DNA of 64,000 nucleotides from contig JAKSZT010053764.1 of the NCBI GenBank assembly GCA_026826555.1, positions 34,720,357-34,784,356 on the forward strand, written 5' to 3'. The notes beneath the pieces are model-generated. The model ran no database searches, was not told where the DNA came from, and saw only the letters and a list, made by a program, of their open reading frames with translations. The stretch is from Tolypeutes matacus (taxonomy: Eukaryota > Chordata > Mammalia > Cingulata > Chlamyphoridae). Within the stretch, counting starts at the first letter, position 1. Every line of letters starts with the position of its first letter. Shown piece after piece: positions 25,001 through 37,766 of this stretch. Both the position numbers and the translations under genes were made by a program.

Positions 25001-27639
25001 AGATTTTATTTCATGTATGTATGAGTGTGACTGTGTGCACACACAATTACGTATGTGTGAAATAGACATGGAGTCATACCAAATTGGCTAATAAAGCCAA
25101 CTGGCTGAATAGTAAATAAAGACTATGCTTTCTGTTGTGTTGTAAAAAAATCCTGAAATGTAATCATTTGGAAACATTTTGATAGGGTGGTTATGCTAAA
25201 TGAGTCATGTTAACTTGTGAAAATGACTCTACTTCTTTCTAGATGTTGACATTCTGAATCAAAAAGAAAATAAAGTTGATCCCTTCATTTATTTTGATAA
25301 AAAACTTTTAAGTTGGAAGAAATACTGAAGCTGACCCAATATATTCTGTGGTATCAAGTACCTGTTAAAATTTATTTAAAATGATACTAATTTTACTTTT
25401 ATAACATGCCTACTGTCTCATTGCCAGCTATTAATTTGTTTATCGTCCTACTAAAGAATAAGGCAGAGTCATCCTTCACCTTTCATTTAACGGCAAACTT
25501 CCAAGGTTAATATAATTAATATACTATGGCATAAAGGACAACAGATTTTTCATATAAAATCTATTTGTTCAATATACAGAATTAAATAGATCACTGATGG
25601 CAATGGCTCCAGAAACATAAAAATTCTTATATTAACATGGTATAATTCAAATATAATCCTAAGTCTGATCACGGTACACATCAACATCTCCATCATCTTT
25701 GAGTTACAGTATTCTCCAACAATATTGGGTATTCTTAATCTCTTGTTTTAGAAGTAGAACTTAATTCTCCAACATACCAGGTCAAGGATATATTTACAGT
25801 GCCAAATTTTTGGAAGATGGAGGGAATAATATTTAATTATAAAGGTGAATGTTTTTAAGCCCTCAAATATTTGACAGCGGGTATACAGAAAATTTCCATT
25901 GTTATCTGGTAAGTCCCATGGCCTTCAGTGTCTCCATGTCTCCTTCTTTCCCTCCAGTTTAAAAGGTATTCTGTATCACTTTCAGAAGCCCCTTTTGAAT
26001 TCAGAGCTCTTGGAACCACCTTTACCAAAAGAAAATTCACACTCTAATGCTGCTGAATGGATATGAACAAAGATAGGAAAAACACAGAATTACATGGATT
26101 TATCTGAAGTGGTATGGAATTTTAGAGAAAAAAGAATTTAAGGAACAAGGGGAACTACTCGAGCTGAAAAGTTAAAAGGTCACTCAAGTTTGTAGTTCAC
26201 ATCTCTAGCCTTTCAAGTAAGATCAAAAGTGCTTGTCTTTGTGTGGCTGATTCATGGAGCTGCCAGATGACCACATATGGCAGGGCGACCTCCTTTTTAT
26301 GAGACTGCCCTACCTGCTGTTCTCCCTAGGGGTTCTGACTTCCTATTTGCCCTGCCTGTTTTGTGCAGCATGAGGAGAAAAGGAAACTTTGATTTTGTTT
26401 TTTCAGGGGATGCTGCAAAATTTGGATGACCAAATTGCAAGGTTAACAGGGTTTTTTGTGCTTCATTATCAGAGACCCCACAGAATTTTCAAGTAGAAAG
26501 TGGTTCCAAGAAAACCATCTATGGGGTCTCAGGAGTCCCTGGTTTTGGAAATTCTTGGCCTGACTGTCACCCAAGTATCCCCATTTGTCTCAGCTGGTAG
26601 AAATATCATACTTACTTTATAAAGAGCAAACCAGGCTGTGTTTGTAATTTAGAGGGAATAAGAGAGAATAAAGCAAGTACTAGACAGTGAAAAGGAGAGT
26701 TGAAAAAGTTAAGAAGCAAGGATTCCTATGACAGCATTTATATATAATATCTCTTTCGCAAAGCACTTTTTAGATAGCTTATTTCATCTGTGGAATATTT
26801 TAGCACCTCCAAACAGACTTTATACCACTAGACAATAAACAAATAAATAAATATTAGAAAACTATTCTTGATGTTTCTTTACTACTTTGTTTCTCTATAA
26901 ACGACATCATTCAAGTTTTATAGGTTTTTCATTAAGTGAATTCTTTCCAGACATATCATAGTATTTAAAAGTGATGTAAAAATGTATAGGAAATTAATGT
27001 ATTGTTTGACTCTTCAAAAAAATCATAATTATGTAAGATTTTTGACTTGTCATTGATATTCTGTGTTTTTTCACAAATATTCTTAAATTTTTCAATATGT
27101 TTAATTATCATGTTTTTGTGGTAGCTTAATACTTTAGCAGCCCAGCATGCTAAATGTATTTAAAGAGCTGAAATGAGAAACTTGCTGAACACCTCTTGCT
27201 TATTATACACCTTCTCCTACTTTGATTTAATTTCCTAAGCATTTTCCCAACTTTTATTCTTTCATCTATGATGTGACTACAGAGGAAAACCTCATGATCA
27301 CTGACTAAGTCATTTAAAGCCATAGAAATCATTACACCCAGATCATGTAAATTCAGCCTGTTTTCCACCATTCCCAATATGGCCAAACTACCTAAAAACC
27401 TAACTTATACCCAGTGACTTTCCACCCAGCCTCAAAACACAGGTTGTAAAGAAGAAGTACACAGAGAATATGGTTCAAGACTCCTGTAGGTGCTATCCCA
27501 CCTGCAATATTATCCAGTACAATAGAAATAGGGTGCAACGGAGAATAATGTTGAATACATGTACCATATTTCAAGACTACTCCAACTCTGTCTTGACTTC
27601 TCACCGTTAGAATCATACAAGATAGATACTAAGAAAAAA
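25001..27639. other. Unique AT-rich DNA, no gene seen
   Basis: 26,240-26,560 is locally richer in G and C and may be a decayed repeat. Frames on the minus strand at 25,855-26,040 and 27,150-27,616 have no recognisable domain. No coding call made. Confidence 0.5.
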
Positions 27640-28799
27640 AGTAAAGGACATGGAGGATAAACTTCCAAATATTAAGAAGCAAATAAATTAAAAACAGAGA
27701 TAAAGTGATTAGAATGAAAGTGATAGAAAGGAAAGACAATATAGATCCAGAATAATAAATGGAATATAAAGAGTATGCTAATACAGAACAAAAGGAAATG
27801 ACCTCTGTGTCATAGGAAAAACTGGTGCAGAATAGTTAACATTGAGCTAAAGTTACCAGACTTCAAGAATAATAATGACTCTTTTGGACATTCAAGAAAA
27901 AAAAAATGAAAAAGCATGTTCCTAAATGAGGAAGGAAAGCATTTAAAAATCTGGGTGGTCTCAGACCTCTTGACAGCAATATTTAAGTATAGGATATAGT
28001 CTTTTTTAAAAAGTCTACAAAAGTTTGCAAGAATAAAACAGTGTGACCTAATAATTTTAAACGGAATCAAATTCTTCTTCCAGTATAAAGAGAAAAATCA
28101 AAATATAGGGAATATAGCATCTATGAATTTTATGAAAAAAGATTCTCATTCACAAAATCGAGATAATAAAAAGAAAGATAAAATGCACAAATCATTTGTG
28201 GGCATTCAGGTATAAAAGAAATAAAGCAAAAAAGTATAAATGTCCAGTGTCAGTGGAGATAGAATTATAAATAGAAAGAAATTAGACCAATAAAATTATT
28301 TGATCAGTTACAAAACTAAAAAACTCTAGATAAATAGATTTTTAGGAAAATATACATTATTGAAATGAGCCCCAGTAGAGACAGAAAACATGAAGTAGTC
28401 AACTACCATGAAAGAAATGTCAAATATTATCAAATGACCTTCATCAACAACAATAGCACTAGGCCCAGATGGGCAATTCTATTACACTTTGAAGGAAGAG
28501 ATTATTCTAATGCTGTTGTAACAACCACCTCACATATCAAGTGGAGAACTTTTACACTAATTTTTTCAGGAGAAATTATAATGATTAAAAAAATAAGTTC
28601 AAGTCAATCTGTTTTTTATTGATTTAAAATCCTAAAATATTTATAAATAAAATACAGTAGTTCTTTGAAGGAATAATACAAATTGACAAATCAGTTCACT
28701 TCAGGTCTTTATGTTCAATATTAGTAAGTCTATTTATATAATTGACCATATATAGTACATCATGAAAAAGTATCATTCTCACCAAAAATACCTTTAATA
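27640..28799 (+). mobile_element. Eroded L1 LINE, ORF2 part (left of SINE)
   Basis: From about 28,430 the sequence reads 'actaggcccagatgggcaat', the conserved L1 reverse-transcriptase phrase. The part before 28,330 is A-rich and L1-like but weakly supported. The element is disrupted by many indels and is interrupted at 28,800 by a young DAS SINE. Confidence 0.65.
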
Positions 28800-28980
28800 G
28801 GGAAGCGGCTGTGGCTCAATCAGTAGGGCTCCCGTTTACCATATGGGAGGCCCCGGGTTCGGTTCCCAGGGCCTCCTGGTGAAGGCAAGCCCGCCCGCAC
28901 GGCGTGGTTAGCTGACCCAGCGAGCACAAGCAGCAAGGGGGGGATAAATGAATAAATAAATAAAAATCTTTAAAAAAAAA
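28800..28980 (+). mobile_element. Young DAS SINE inserted in old L1
   Basis: A tRNA-derived head (gggaagcggctgtggctcaa) carries A box (tggctcaatcagt) and B box (gggttcggttccc). A CpG-rich middle follows (cccgcccgcacggcg), then a tail built of 'aataaataaataaa' and 'tctttaaaa'. Target-site duplications aaaatacctttaata (28,785-28,799) and aaaatacccttaata (28,981-28,995) differ at one base. It is almost identical to the copy at 60,832, so it belongs to a recently active subfamily. Confidence 0.95.
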
Positions 28981-28995
28981 AAAATACCCTTAATA

Positions 28996-29260
28996 AAATT
29001 GAATATCTATTACTTATAAAAAATTTTAATGCAATAGAAATAGATAATACTATCTTACACGTGTGTGTGTGTGTGTGTGTGTGTATTTCCCCCCATATCA
29101 AAAGCCAACTTTGTTGCCAATGGTAAAAGGAAGGAAAAATTCCCCTTAAAATCAGGAACAAGACTTGGACATGTACTATCACACATGCTGTTTAACATTA
29201 TCCTAAGAGCACTAATAAAAGTAATCAATTAAAGAAAAAGTACATTATAATTAGAGTGAT
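28996..29260 (+). mobile_element. Eroded L1 LINE, continuation right of SINE
   Basis: 'aaagccaactttgttgccaa', 'aaaatcaggaacaagacttgg' (first 20 bases) and 'ctgtttaacattatcctaag' match the L1 reverse-transcriptase region directly after the part seen before the SINE. The ORF is broken by indels and a TG microsatellite. Confidence 0.75.
29060..29084. repeat. (TG)n microsatellite
   Basis: About twelve uninterrupted TG units, inside the eroded L1. Confidence 0.95.
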
Positions 29261-29269
29261 AAAGACAAA

Positions 29270-29430
29270 ATTATGACCTTCACAAGGTATTTGACTCTCT
29301 CTGCCTCAGTGTCCTCATATGTAAAATAGGGATGATGATAATACAAATCTTCATGAAACTTCTGTGAGGACTGATTTTATAAATTATAGCACATGCTACT
29401 GTGCCTGTAAAATACACATTGCTGTATGTC
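29270..29430 (+). repeat. MIR SINE
   Basis: 'ctctgcctcagtgtcctcat', 'gtaaaatagggatgatgat' and 'ttctgtgaggactg' give the MIR core and downstream order. Good but diverged match. Confidence 0.7.
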
Positions 29431-30180
29431 TCCTGATCCTCATCCTTTTCCTCTTCCTTCTTCCTTCTCTCCTTCCTACTATTATTATTATTAGCAATAA
29501 GTAGTATTCTTATATGATTTGGAATACAGGATTATGTGAAAAATACTAGAAATATTTTGTGGCACAAACAATATTTATGGCTTTTGATATACAAAATGAA
29601 ACTTTTAGATATAAGCAAATTCAGAAAAATGGTACGTTTGAAAAGTAACATACAGACCAGAGAACAAGAAGCTGAGTAGTACAGGACTTTGGGTGAAGAG
29701 TAAAGTTCCACTTTCCTGTGGATCCTGCCTCAGAATATAGTTGGCCTCAGTCTCTCCTACAGTTTCGGTTCTGCATTGCCTGCATAGTGTTTGGAATGTC
29801 TGAGAGTGAAAACCAGAGAAAGACAGTTGGCGGTGGTACTATTAATAGTCTAACTACTGCATATTATCTCTGTAAATAAGTGGTTTCTCAGTTGGAATAA
29901 GGAGAGGAACTATGGAAAGAAGGATTAGGATTTCTATAAGGACAGAGTCTAGAAAAGGAAAACGACCATAAAAAAAAAAAAAAAAAAAAAAAAAAACAGA
30001 AAAAGAAACGATAACCATGCAATTTATCTGCAAGAAGGACACATCTACCATCCAGTCGAAGATAGGCATCATGTGTGAGCACTGGTCTCCCAATCAGAGA
30101 CTTGGGCACAATAATTTAGGAGTTCAGCACAACCACCTGGGATAAAGCTGGGATTAAACACTGTCACATCAAAAATTTTA
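29431..30180. other. Unique DNA with a 28-base poly-A run
   Basis: A long pure A run lies at about 29,971-29,997. The 280 bases before it carry no LINE or SINE signature and no clear open frame. A recent retrocopy of a non-coding or UTR fragment is possible, but no target-site duplication was found. Confidence 0.4.
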
Positions 30181-30185
30181 GGTAG

Positions 30186-30781
30186 TGTATTAGTCAGCCA
30201 AAGGGGTGCTGATGCAAAGTACCAGAAATCTGTTGGCTTGTATAAAGGGTATTTATTGGGGTAAAAGCTTATAGTTACAAGACCCTAAGAATCCAACGCA
30301 AGGTTGCTTTCTAACCAAAGTCTATTGTCACATGTTGAAGCAAGATGGCCAGTGATCTCGGCCTGATCTCTCCCTCCTCCTTCCTCTTAAGACTCTTTGG
30401 GCCCAGCTTCTTCTGATCTCAGCTGTAGGCTGGCATAGGGCTTGTCTCTCAGGGCTTCCTCTATCAGCTACAAGCTATCAGGCAAATGGCTTATCTCTCC
30501 CTGGGGCCGTAGTATCAGAGTTCTCCCTCTTCCATATCTATGGAACTCTCTCTCTTCCTGTGTCATCTTGAGTGCATGTCAGTTTTATAGCCCACCAAGG
30601 GGGTTGGGGACTCAACCTAAACTAATGTGGTCAAATCAAAAGCCCTAAATTGATTTAATCAAGGAAACTTAAAACCTTTGAATTTAATACAATCAAAGGG
30701 TATCACACCCAGAGGAACAGACCAGTTTACAAACATAATCCTTCCTTTTTTGGGGTTCATAAATAATCTCAAACTGCCACA
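30186..30781 (-). mobile_element. Solo LTR, copy 2 of the 20,379 family
   Basis: Plus-strand ends TGTATTAGTCAGCC and ACTGCCACA are those of copy 1. Perfect 5-bp target duplications GGTAG lie at 30,181-30,185 and 30,782-30,786. The interior follows copy 1 closely (for example 'aagggtatttattggg' and 'caagatggcc'), with small indels. It has no internal region, so it is a solo LTR. Confidence 0.92.
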
Positions 30782-30786
30782 GGTAG

Positions 30787-31200
30787 TTTCCGTTAGGGGA
30801 ACAATTAACTTGAACTCAAAACCATAACCTGAGGTCTTATAAAAGGACGATTGCATAAACATGGTTCATATACCTAGTCTTTGAAACATAATAAAGTTTG
30901 CAAAATTAACTAGATACCTCTGAAGTTGAGATGTTATCACAAAAGAAAAAATCTCTTCATACAAGAAAGCAGCACACTATATGCGTGTAAATAACATGAG
31001 AACAATTTTAAATGGAGTCTTACTGAATGATTAGTCTAGAGAATTGAATTAATGAATATATGTGGACACACATTTAACAGTTTCTCTTCTAATTTGTAAT
31101 AGCAGATTTCTTACACTGGAGAGGATCCTGGTGAAAGTAATGGAATTACTTTCATTGGGAGAGGAATTCATTCACCCACCATTGACTGACATGGGAAAGA
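30787..31200. other. AT-rich DNA upstream of a zinc-finger pseudogene
   Basis: No repeat recognised. 'cttacactggagagg' near 31,110 may be a further decayed zinc-finger linker, so the pseudogene could begin earlier than called. Confidence 0.45.
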
Positions 31201-31711
<511 letters not shown>

Positions 31712-31793
31712 AATATGGAAGAGTCTTCAGCCACAGCCTAGCAATTCTATGACAATGTAATCAATACCTAAATGCCTTTAATTACAATCTCTC

Positions 31794-31869
31794 CTTAAAC
31801 AACATGACTGTACTTAAACAACATAACTGTACTTAAACAACATGACTGTACTTAAACAACATGACTGTA
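31794..31869. repeat. Four-copy 19-bp tandem repeat
   Basis: Unit cttaaacaacatgactgta repeated four times in exact register. Copy 2 differs by one base (ataactgta). The unit sits just after the zinc-finger pseudogene, probably in its former 3' region. Confidence 0.95.
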
Positions 31870-32740
31870 CTATCCTGGGGAGAGCCCTAGGTATATAGTT
31901 ACCTGTTAATTGATTTTAGCTGAGCTCCAGGATTGGCATGCACAGAGAAGGAATGCTCAGAGAAGGAATAACTCCTAAACCAGAAAACCAAGCAAGAAGG
32001 TCTTTACCAGGCAGAGGAAACTCTAGAAGAACAAGAGATAATTTTTGATGCTGTAGTTAGTCAATGAAAAAAAAAAAAAAAGTGAAATATTTACTTACAA
32101 AGTAACATGTAGAAAATATGTGAAGTTTCATATTATATAAACACTCTGTGTGTAGAATGAAGGAAAGTCTTCAATGGTTTTGAATTTCTTCATCAATATT
32201 AATGTTCTCATGCTGAGGAAATGTCAACCCTAAAATCAAAGTGAAAAAGCATTCAACCAGAGCTCATATCAGGAGTATCAGACTGGGAAAAACATCTAAC
32301 AAGAATTTTTTCCACACGATTCAACAATGAATTCATAAGTTTGCCTAATGTACTATTAATGAAATATGGGATGGCTGAATGCAGAATTTTGTAATGAGTA
32401 CTAGGCAAGGATATTAAAGTTCTTTTCAATAGATAAGTACCTGCAAATACTCATGAAGTAAAAGCTGTGGCTGGAAATTCTACTATGTTGGTCCATTTCT
32501 ATTTTTTATACAGTTCTAAACATAAGTAGGATGACTAGATTGAATCAGAAAATAACTTTGAAAGTTAACTGAAAAATCTACAACCCAAGATTATGTGTCA
32601 TAATTGTTACAGAGTGTTAACAGGTATGTATGCAGAAATGATGAATGGAACATAGATATATAAACAGAAAACTCAGGAGTAATTTCTAATGATGAAGACA
32701 TTTTCCATTATTTGTTGCTTAAAATGTAATAAAATTAAAC
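31870..32740. other. AT-rich unique DNA
   Basis: Contains an A run at 32,067-32,081 that might be a retrocopy tail. Nothing else recognised. Confidence 0.5.
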
Positions 32741-34238
32741 TAAATCTTAAAAGGAAAAAATTAATATACAAAAATCAGTACATTCCTTATAGGTAAATAA
32801 AAACCAGCTAATAAAATAAGAGAACTGATCTCACTTTAAAAAGCAAGAAAACCATCATATTACTAGAAGTAAAATTAACAAGAAATCACAAAACCTATAT
32901 AAAAGAAAATAATATGCAATGAGGGAATTGAATTTTTACTCAATTTAATGTAATATTATACCAAGGGCTCAGGAATGAAGACTCAACAGTGAAAAGATTG
33001 ATTCTTCCCTTTAACTTTATCTATAATTTAACTGTGATCCTAATCAATCCTAATGAAAATATCTAGAGATTTCTTTCCTTTTTGCTATTTTCGATCGTTT
33101 GTTTTTAACTAGGCACCTGATTTTATATTTTGGATAAAAAACAAATATGAATAGCAAGAACTTTTCTGAAAAAGAAAATTAATGAAGGGATAAGATATTA
33201 AAACATCTTATAGAGTAATTTAAAGAGATTAATACTGACTAGGAATATAGTAAATCATTTGAATCATGAACAAGAAGAGTACAGAAACAATTACGTATGA
33301 GAACTCAATATATAATGAAAGTGACATTTCATACAATGGGGGAAAAGATGGCTAATCCAATAAACTTAAGATAACTTCATAGAAAATAATAAAGTTAGGT
33401 TCTTACATTAAGACACACTCTAAAAAATATTCCAGAAGAAACAGATTTAATCATAAAAATGAAAATATAGAAACAGTAGAAGAAAATGAGATATAATTTA
33501 TATTAGAATATTGAAAGCTTTTCTAAGCATGATACAAATAAATAAAAAAGAATAAGTTAAAAATGTTACTATCCAAAATTAAAAAACACACTTAATAAAA
33601 ACAATAAAAAGAAGTAACACACAACAAATTTAAAACGAATTTGTAAGCTTATGACAAGGTGCTAACTGTTTTAATTTATAAAGAATTCTTCCTAATTAAT
33701 AATATAAAGACTCCATCAACAAACTGTTCCAATGAAAGGAATAGGCATTCACAAAGAAATATAGGGAAACAGTTCATAAACACATAAAAATATTCAACAT
33801 TACTTATAGTCAACAAAATGTGAATTAAAATAAGATGCAGTTTTTCACTGACAGTTACAAATTAGTTAAAAGTTCATTAGTCCAGTGTTAATACCTAATA
33901 AAGGTATTAGGGAGCATAATCATCCATTAATATTTTGACAGTGTATACTGAAGGTCAATTTGGCAATAATAGACTAAATTAAAAAAGCTTATACAATTTT
34001 AAAATTTGTACATACAGATATATGCTTATATATGTATACAAAGATGGATGCATAAGAATGTTCATAAAAGCATTATTTTAGCAGCAACCTACAGTTTTAT
34101 CAGCAAGGAAATTTTTAAAAATTGTGTTATATATATTAAAAGAATGATATGCAGGTATTTAAATGAGTAAGGCTTATTTTTTCTCATTTGATATGGAAAG
34201 GTCTCAGGGGATATATTGTTAAATTTAAAAAGTAACAT
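32741..34238 (+). mobile_element. Old L1 LINE, ORF2 3' part and 3' UTR
   Basis: 'caaaaatcagtacattcctt' (32,769), 'aaacacataaaaatattcaa' (33,779) and 'tagtcaacaaaatgtgaatt' (33,809) are L1 ORF2 C-terminal phrases in order. Diverged, with many stops. Its 3' end was used as the insertion site of the younger L1 at 34,239, which duplicated ttaaaaagtaacat (34,225-34,238). Confidence 0.75.
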
Positions 34239-35394
34239 AAGGAAACCAGCAAGATGGTAGCAGAGTAATGAGCTCCTAGAGTTAGCTAGTGCTAAAAGGC
34301 AGTGAGTAATCACCCAGAGCTATCTAAAGTACCTATTTGGGGGCTCCAGGGGACCAGGAGAGTATTCTGCAACATCCTTGAAAGAATGGAAGTAGGAGAC
34401 TGCCCATCTGCAGAGAAGATTCATAGTTAGAGCACTCCATGCCACAGAGGCCAGTGCCCATCCTCCACTGGCAGCAAAAGCCGCCTCGGAAGCTATTCCA
34501 TGGCTGGAATTGGAAGCTCCACTTCCCACAAATGGGGGAGGAAGAGACAGTTGGGCACCAACTTCAGCTACTGATTAGTAAATTTGGCTGGTTGAAGTAT
34601 AACCCTAAGAAGAGCTAACGTTTGAACCTGACCAAATTGGAAAGAAGCCAGTAGCTGCCATTTTGACTCCACTCTCACCATGAGGGGAAGCCAGACTTAC
34701 TGAAAATCATAGAGAAAGTAGGGTCCTGCTTTTTTCACCCAGATTGGCCTGCAGCCCTTGCCTAGGCTTCAGCCCCACTTCTAGCAGGGATGAAGCTGGC
34801 AGGACCAGCATCAGCCTCTCTGGGTAACTGCAGGTACATTTGGCTGGCAAAGACTGAATAGTCATAAGTCTACCGGGGCAACTGTGGTCATTTTGGACCT
34901 GCACGGCATAGATTCATGCCCACACCTGCAGCTCCATCCCCGACCCCAGGAAAGGGAGAAAGAGGCATGAAACTTCATCAGTCTCTCTGGGCAACTACAG
35001 TCTAGGCCTTTACAACCTGGATTATTATACATAGCTGTGGCTCTGTCCCTACCACTGGCAAAGGAAAAAGTTGGGAGAAGCTTCATTGGTCCCTGGTGCA
35101 ATGAGGGCAACTTAAGGCTCCACAGCTTACAGGACCAACTACATTCTTGGCTCCTACTATACAACCAGCAAGGGAGAAAGGGCAAGAAAGCCTTAAACTG
35201 AAGAGAGAAACTTCACCCAGAATAAATACATCTAGTAAGCCAGATGCCAAGACACCAACAAAAATTACAATCCACACCAAGAAACAGGAAGATATGGCCC
35301 AGTTAAAGGAATAGGATAAGCCTCCAGATGACATAAAGGATATCAGACAACTAACCATAGACATTTAAACAAATCTCCTTAATAAATTCAATGA

Positions 35395-36178
35395 GATGGT
35401 GAAAGAGATAACAATATTAAGAAGACATTGGATGAATACAAAGAAGAATTTGAAAGCATACATAGAAAAATAGCAGATCTTACAGGAATGAAAGGCAAAA
35501 TAAATGAAATAAAAAATACACTGGAATCAAATAATAGCAGATTTGAGGAGGCAGAAGGAAAGATTGGTGAGCTTGAAGAAATGCCTCCAAAAGCAAACAT
35601 ATAAAAGAAGAGATGAAAGAAAGAATGGAAAAAAATGAACCAGGTCTCAGGGAACAAAACAACAGTAAGAGTCATACAAACATACATGTCATGGGTGTCC
35701 CAGAAGAAAAAGAGAAGGGAAAAGGGGCAGAAGGAATATCTGAAGAAATAATGGTAGGAAATTTCCCAACCCTATTGAAGGACATAGATATCCGTGTCCC
35801 AGAAGCACAACATACTCCCATCCGAACAAATCAGAATAGAACAACTCTGAGACACATACTAATCAGAACGTTAAATGCCAAAGACAAAGAGAGAATTCTG
35901 AGAGCAGCAGGAGAAAAGCAATGCATAACATATAAGGAATGCCAAATAAGACTAAATGCTGATTTCTAAACAGAAACCATGGAGGTAAGAAGGCAGTGGT
36001 ACGATACATTTAAGATACTTTAAGAGAAAAACTTCCAGCCAAGAATCTTATATCCAGTAAGACTGTCTTTCAAAAATGAGGGCAAGTTTAGAATATTAAC
36101 AGATAAAACAGAAACTGAGGGAGTTTGTAACCAAGAGACTAGCTTTGTAGGAAACACTAAAGGGTGTGCTACAGTCTG
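35395..36178 (+). pseudogene. L1 ORF1 remnant (RNA-binding protein)
   Basis: ORF1p coats L1 RNA as a trimer. A coiled-coil-like part (about 35,430-35,600: Glu/Lys-rich with 'NTLESNNSRFEEAE') is followed by the RRM-like domain (35,613-35,969: 'VMGVPEEKEKGKG', 'NFPTLLKD', 'AKDKERILRAAGEK') and then the C-terminal domain in the same direction ('NFQPRILYP', 'RLSFKNEGKF'). Breaks: a frameshift around 35,600, and stops at about 35,967 and in the C-terminal domain. A run of A at 36,180-36,201 follows. Confidence 0.88.
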
Positions 36179-36319
36179 AAAAAAAAAAAAAAAAAAAAAA
36201 GACAGGAGAGAGAGGCTTGGAAGAGAGTCTAGAAATGAAGATTTTACCAGTAAAAATAACTGAAAGTTTCAAAAGAGTGGTGAAAAATAAAATATGACAG
36301 ATAAAACCCAAAGGTCAAA

Positions 36320-36568
36320 ATGAGTGAAATAAGAACAGCCTTTACAGTAATAACATTGAATGTTAATGGATTAAACTTCCCAATCAAAAGACACAGACTG
36401 GCAGAATGGATAAGAAAATATGAGCCATCTATATGCTGTCTGCAAGAGACTCACCTTAGACCCAAGGACACCAATAGATTGAAAGTGAAAGGCTGGAAAA
36501 ATATATTCCACACATGCAGTAACAACAACAACAACAAAAGCTGGACTAGCTATACTTATATTAGATGA
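36320..36568 (+). pseudogene. L1 ORF2 N-terminal fragment (endonuclease start)
   Basis: The frame opens MSEIRTAFTVITLNVNGLN and continues with KRHRLAEWI and CLQETHL, the first motifs of the L1 apurinic-type endonuclease, including the catalytic Asn (NVNGLN) and Glu (QETHL). It stops after about 82 codons, just past 'KSWTSY', where the rest of the endonuclease should follow. Sequence further on jumps to a much later part of ORF2. Confidence 0.9.
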
Positions 36569-36599
36569 AATAGGTGTTAAAAGAAACTAGCAATGCACA

Positions 36600-37165
36600 A
36601 TCTGAGGAGGAAATCAGGAAAAAAAAAAATCCATGCTCATGGATTGGAAGACTAAATATCATTAAGATGTCAGTTCTACCCAAATTGATATACAGATTCA
36701 ATGAAATCCTGATAAAAATTTTACCAGCATTTTAAAAAATAAATGGAAAACACAATTATTAAATTTATTTGGAAAGACAAGGGATCCTGAAAAGCCAGAA
36801 ACATCTTAAAAAGGAAAAGCATAATTGGAGGACTCTCACTTCTGGACTTCAATTCATATTACCAATGGAACTGAATTGATGATTCACATCTATGGTCAAG
36901 TGATTTTTGACAAGACTGTCAAACACACCCAGCTTGGGCAGAACAGTACATTCAATAAATGGTGCTGGGAGAACTGGATATCCATAGCCAAAAGAAGGAA
37001 CGAGGACCCCTATTTCACACCTTATACAAAAAATTAACTCAAAATGGATCGAAAACTTAAATATAAAAGCAAGAACCATAAAACTTATAGAAGAAAATGT
37101 AGGAAAACATCTTCAAGACCTGGTGTTGGGTAGTGGAATTTTAAAGTATATAAGAGGAGGACTTG
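36600..37165 (+). pseudogene. L1 ORF2 C-terminal fragments
   Basis: From 36,630 'ccatgctcatggattggaag' begins the late ORF2 region. A second jump near 36,850 leads to 'tcaataaatggtgctgggag' (36,952), and the fragment ends near 'gaagaaaatgtaggaaaaca'. The reverse-transcriptase core between the endonuclease and this point is missing (a deletion of roughly 2 kb or more, judged from L1 layout). Confidence 0.85.
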
Positions 37166-37766
37166 GACTACTGATGTTAATGTATGTATAAGTTTTAATT
37201 AACTTTACTATAAAAGTGTGGAAATGTAAAGAGTTGATGGTAATACATTATAGTGAGTAACAGCTGGTTTATAAATGGGAATGTGGCTGAAAAGGGTAGT
37301 CTAGGGATGTAAATATGCCAATTGAAAGAAAGCTAGAGAATAATCTAGGGACTGAATAACACAGTAAATAAACCCAGAGGTGGATGAGAATTGTGGTTGA
37401 TGGTACAGATGCAAGAGTGTACTTTATGAGCTAGAGCAGATTTATGTCACTATTGCAGGGTGGTGGGAATGTGAAGAAGCATGGAAAAAATACAACTGGA
37501 GTGACTTATGGATTAACAGCAATGTAATATTCATGCATCTATGCCAAAGATGTACTGTGTTGATAATGGCAGAGTATGGAAAAATTGTGCCAAATATACA
37601 CTATGGACCTGATGATATTATCTCACAATTTGTAACAAATGTTCCACCACGGTATGGTTTGTTGATAGAAGAGTGTTGTATGGGAATTCTGCACATGTGC
37701 ATGATTGTTTTGTAAGTTTACAACTTCTGTCATAAATACATATTTAACAAATAATAATAGGGTGGG

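Noticed and set aside
31794..31869. CRISPR-like array
   Set aside because: The repeat units are contiguous without spacers and the DNA is mammalian.
35388..35687. 99-codon minus-strand hydrophobic frame
   Set aside because: It is antisense to the L1 ORF1 coiled-coil region; Phe/Ser richness comes from reversed Lys/Glu codons.
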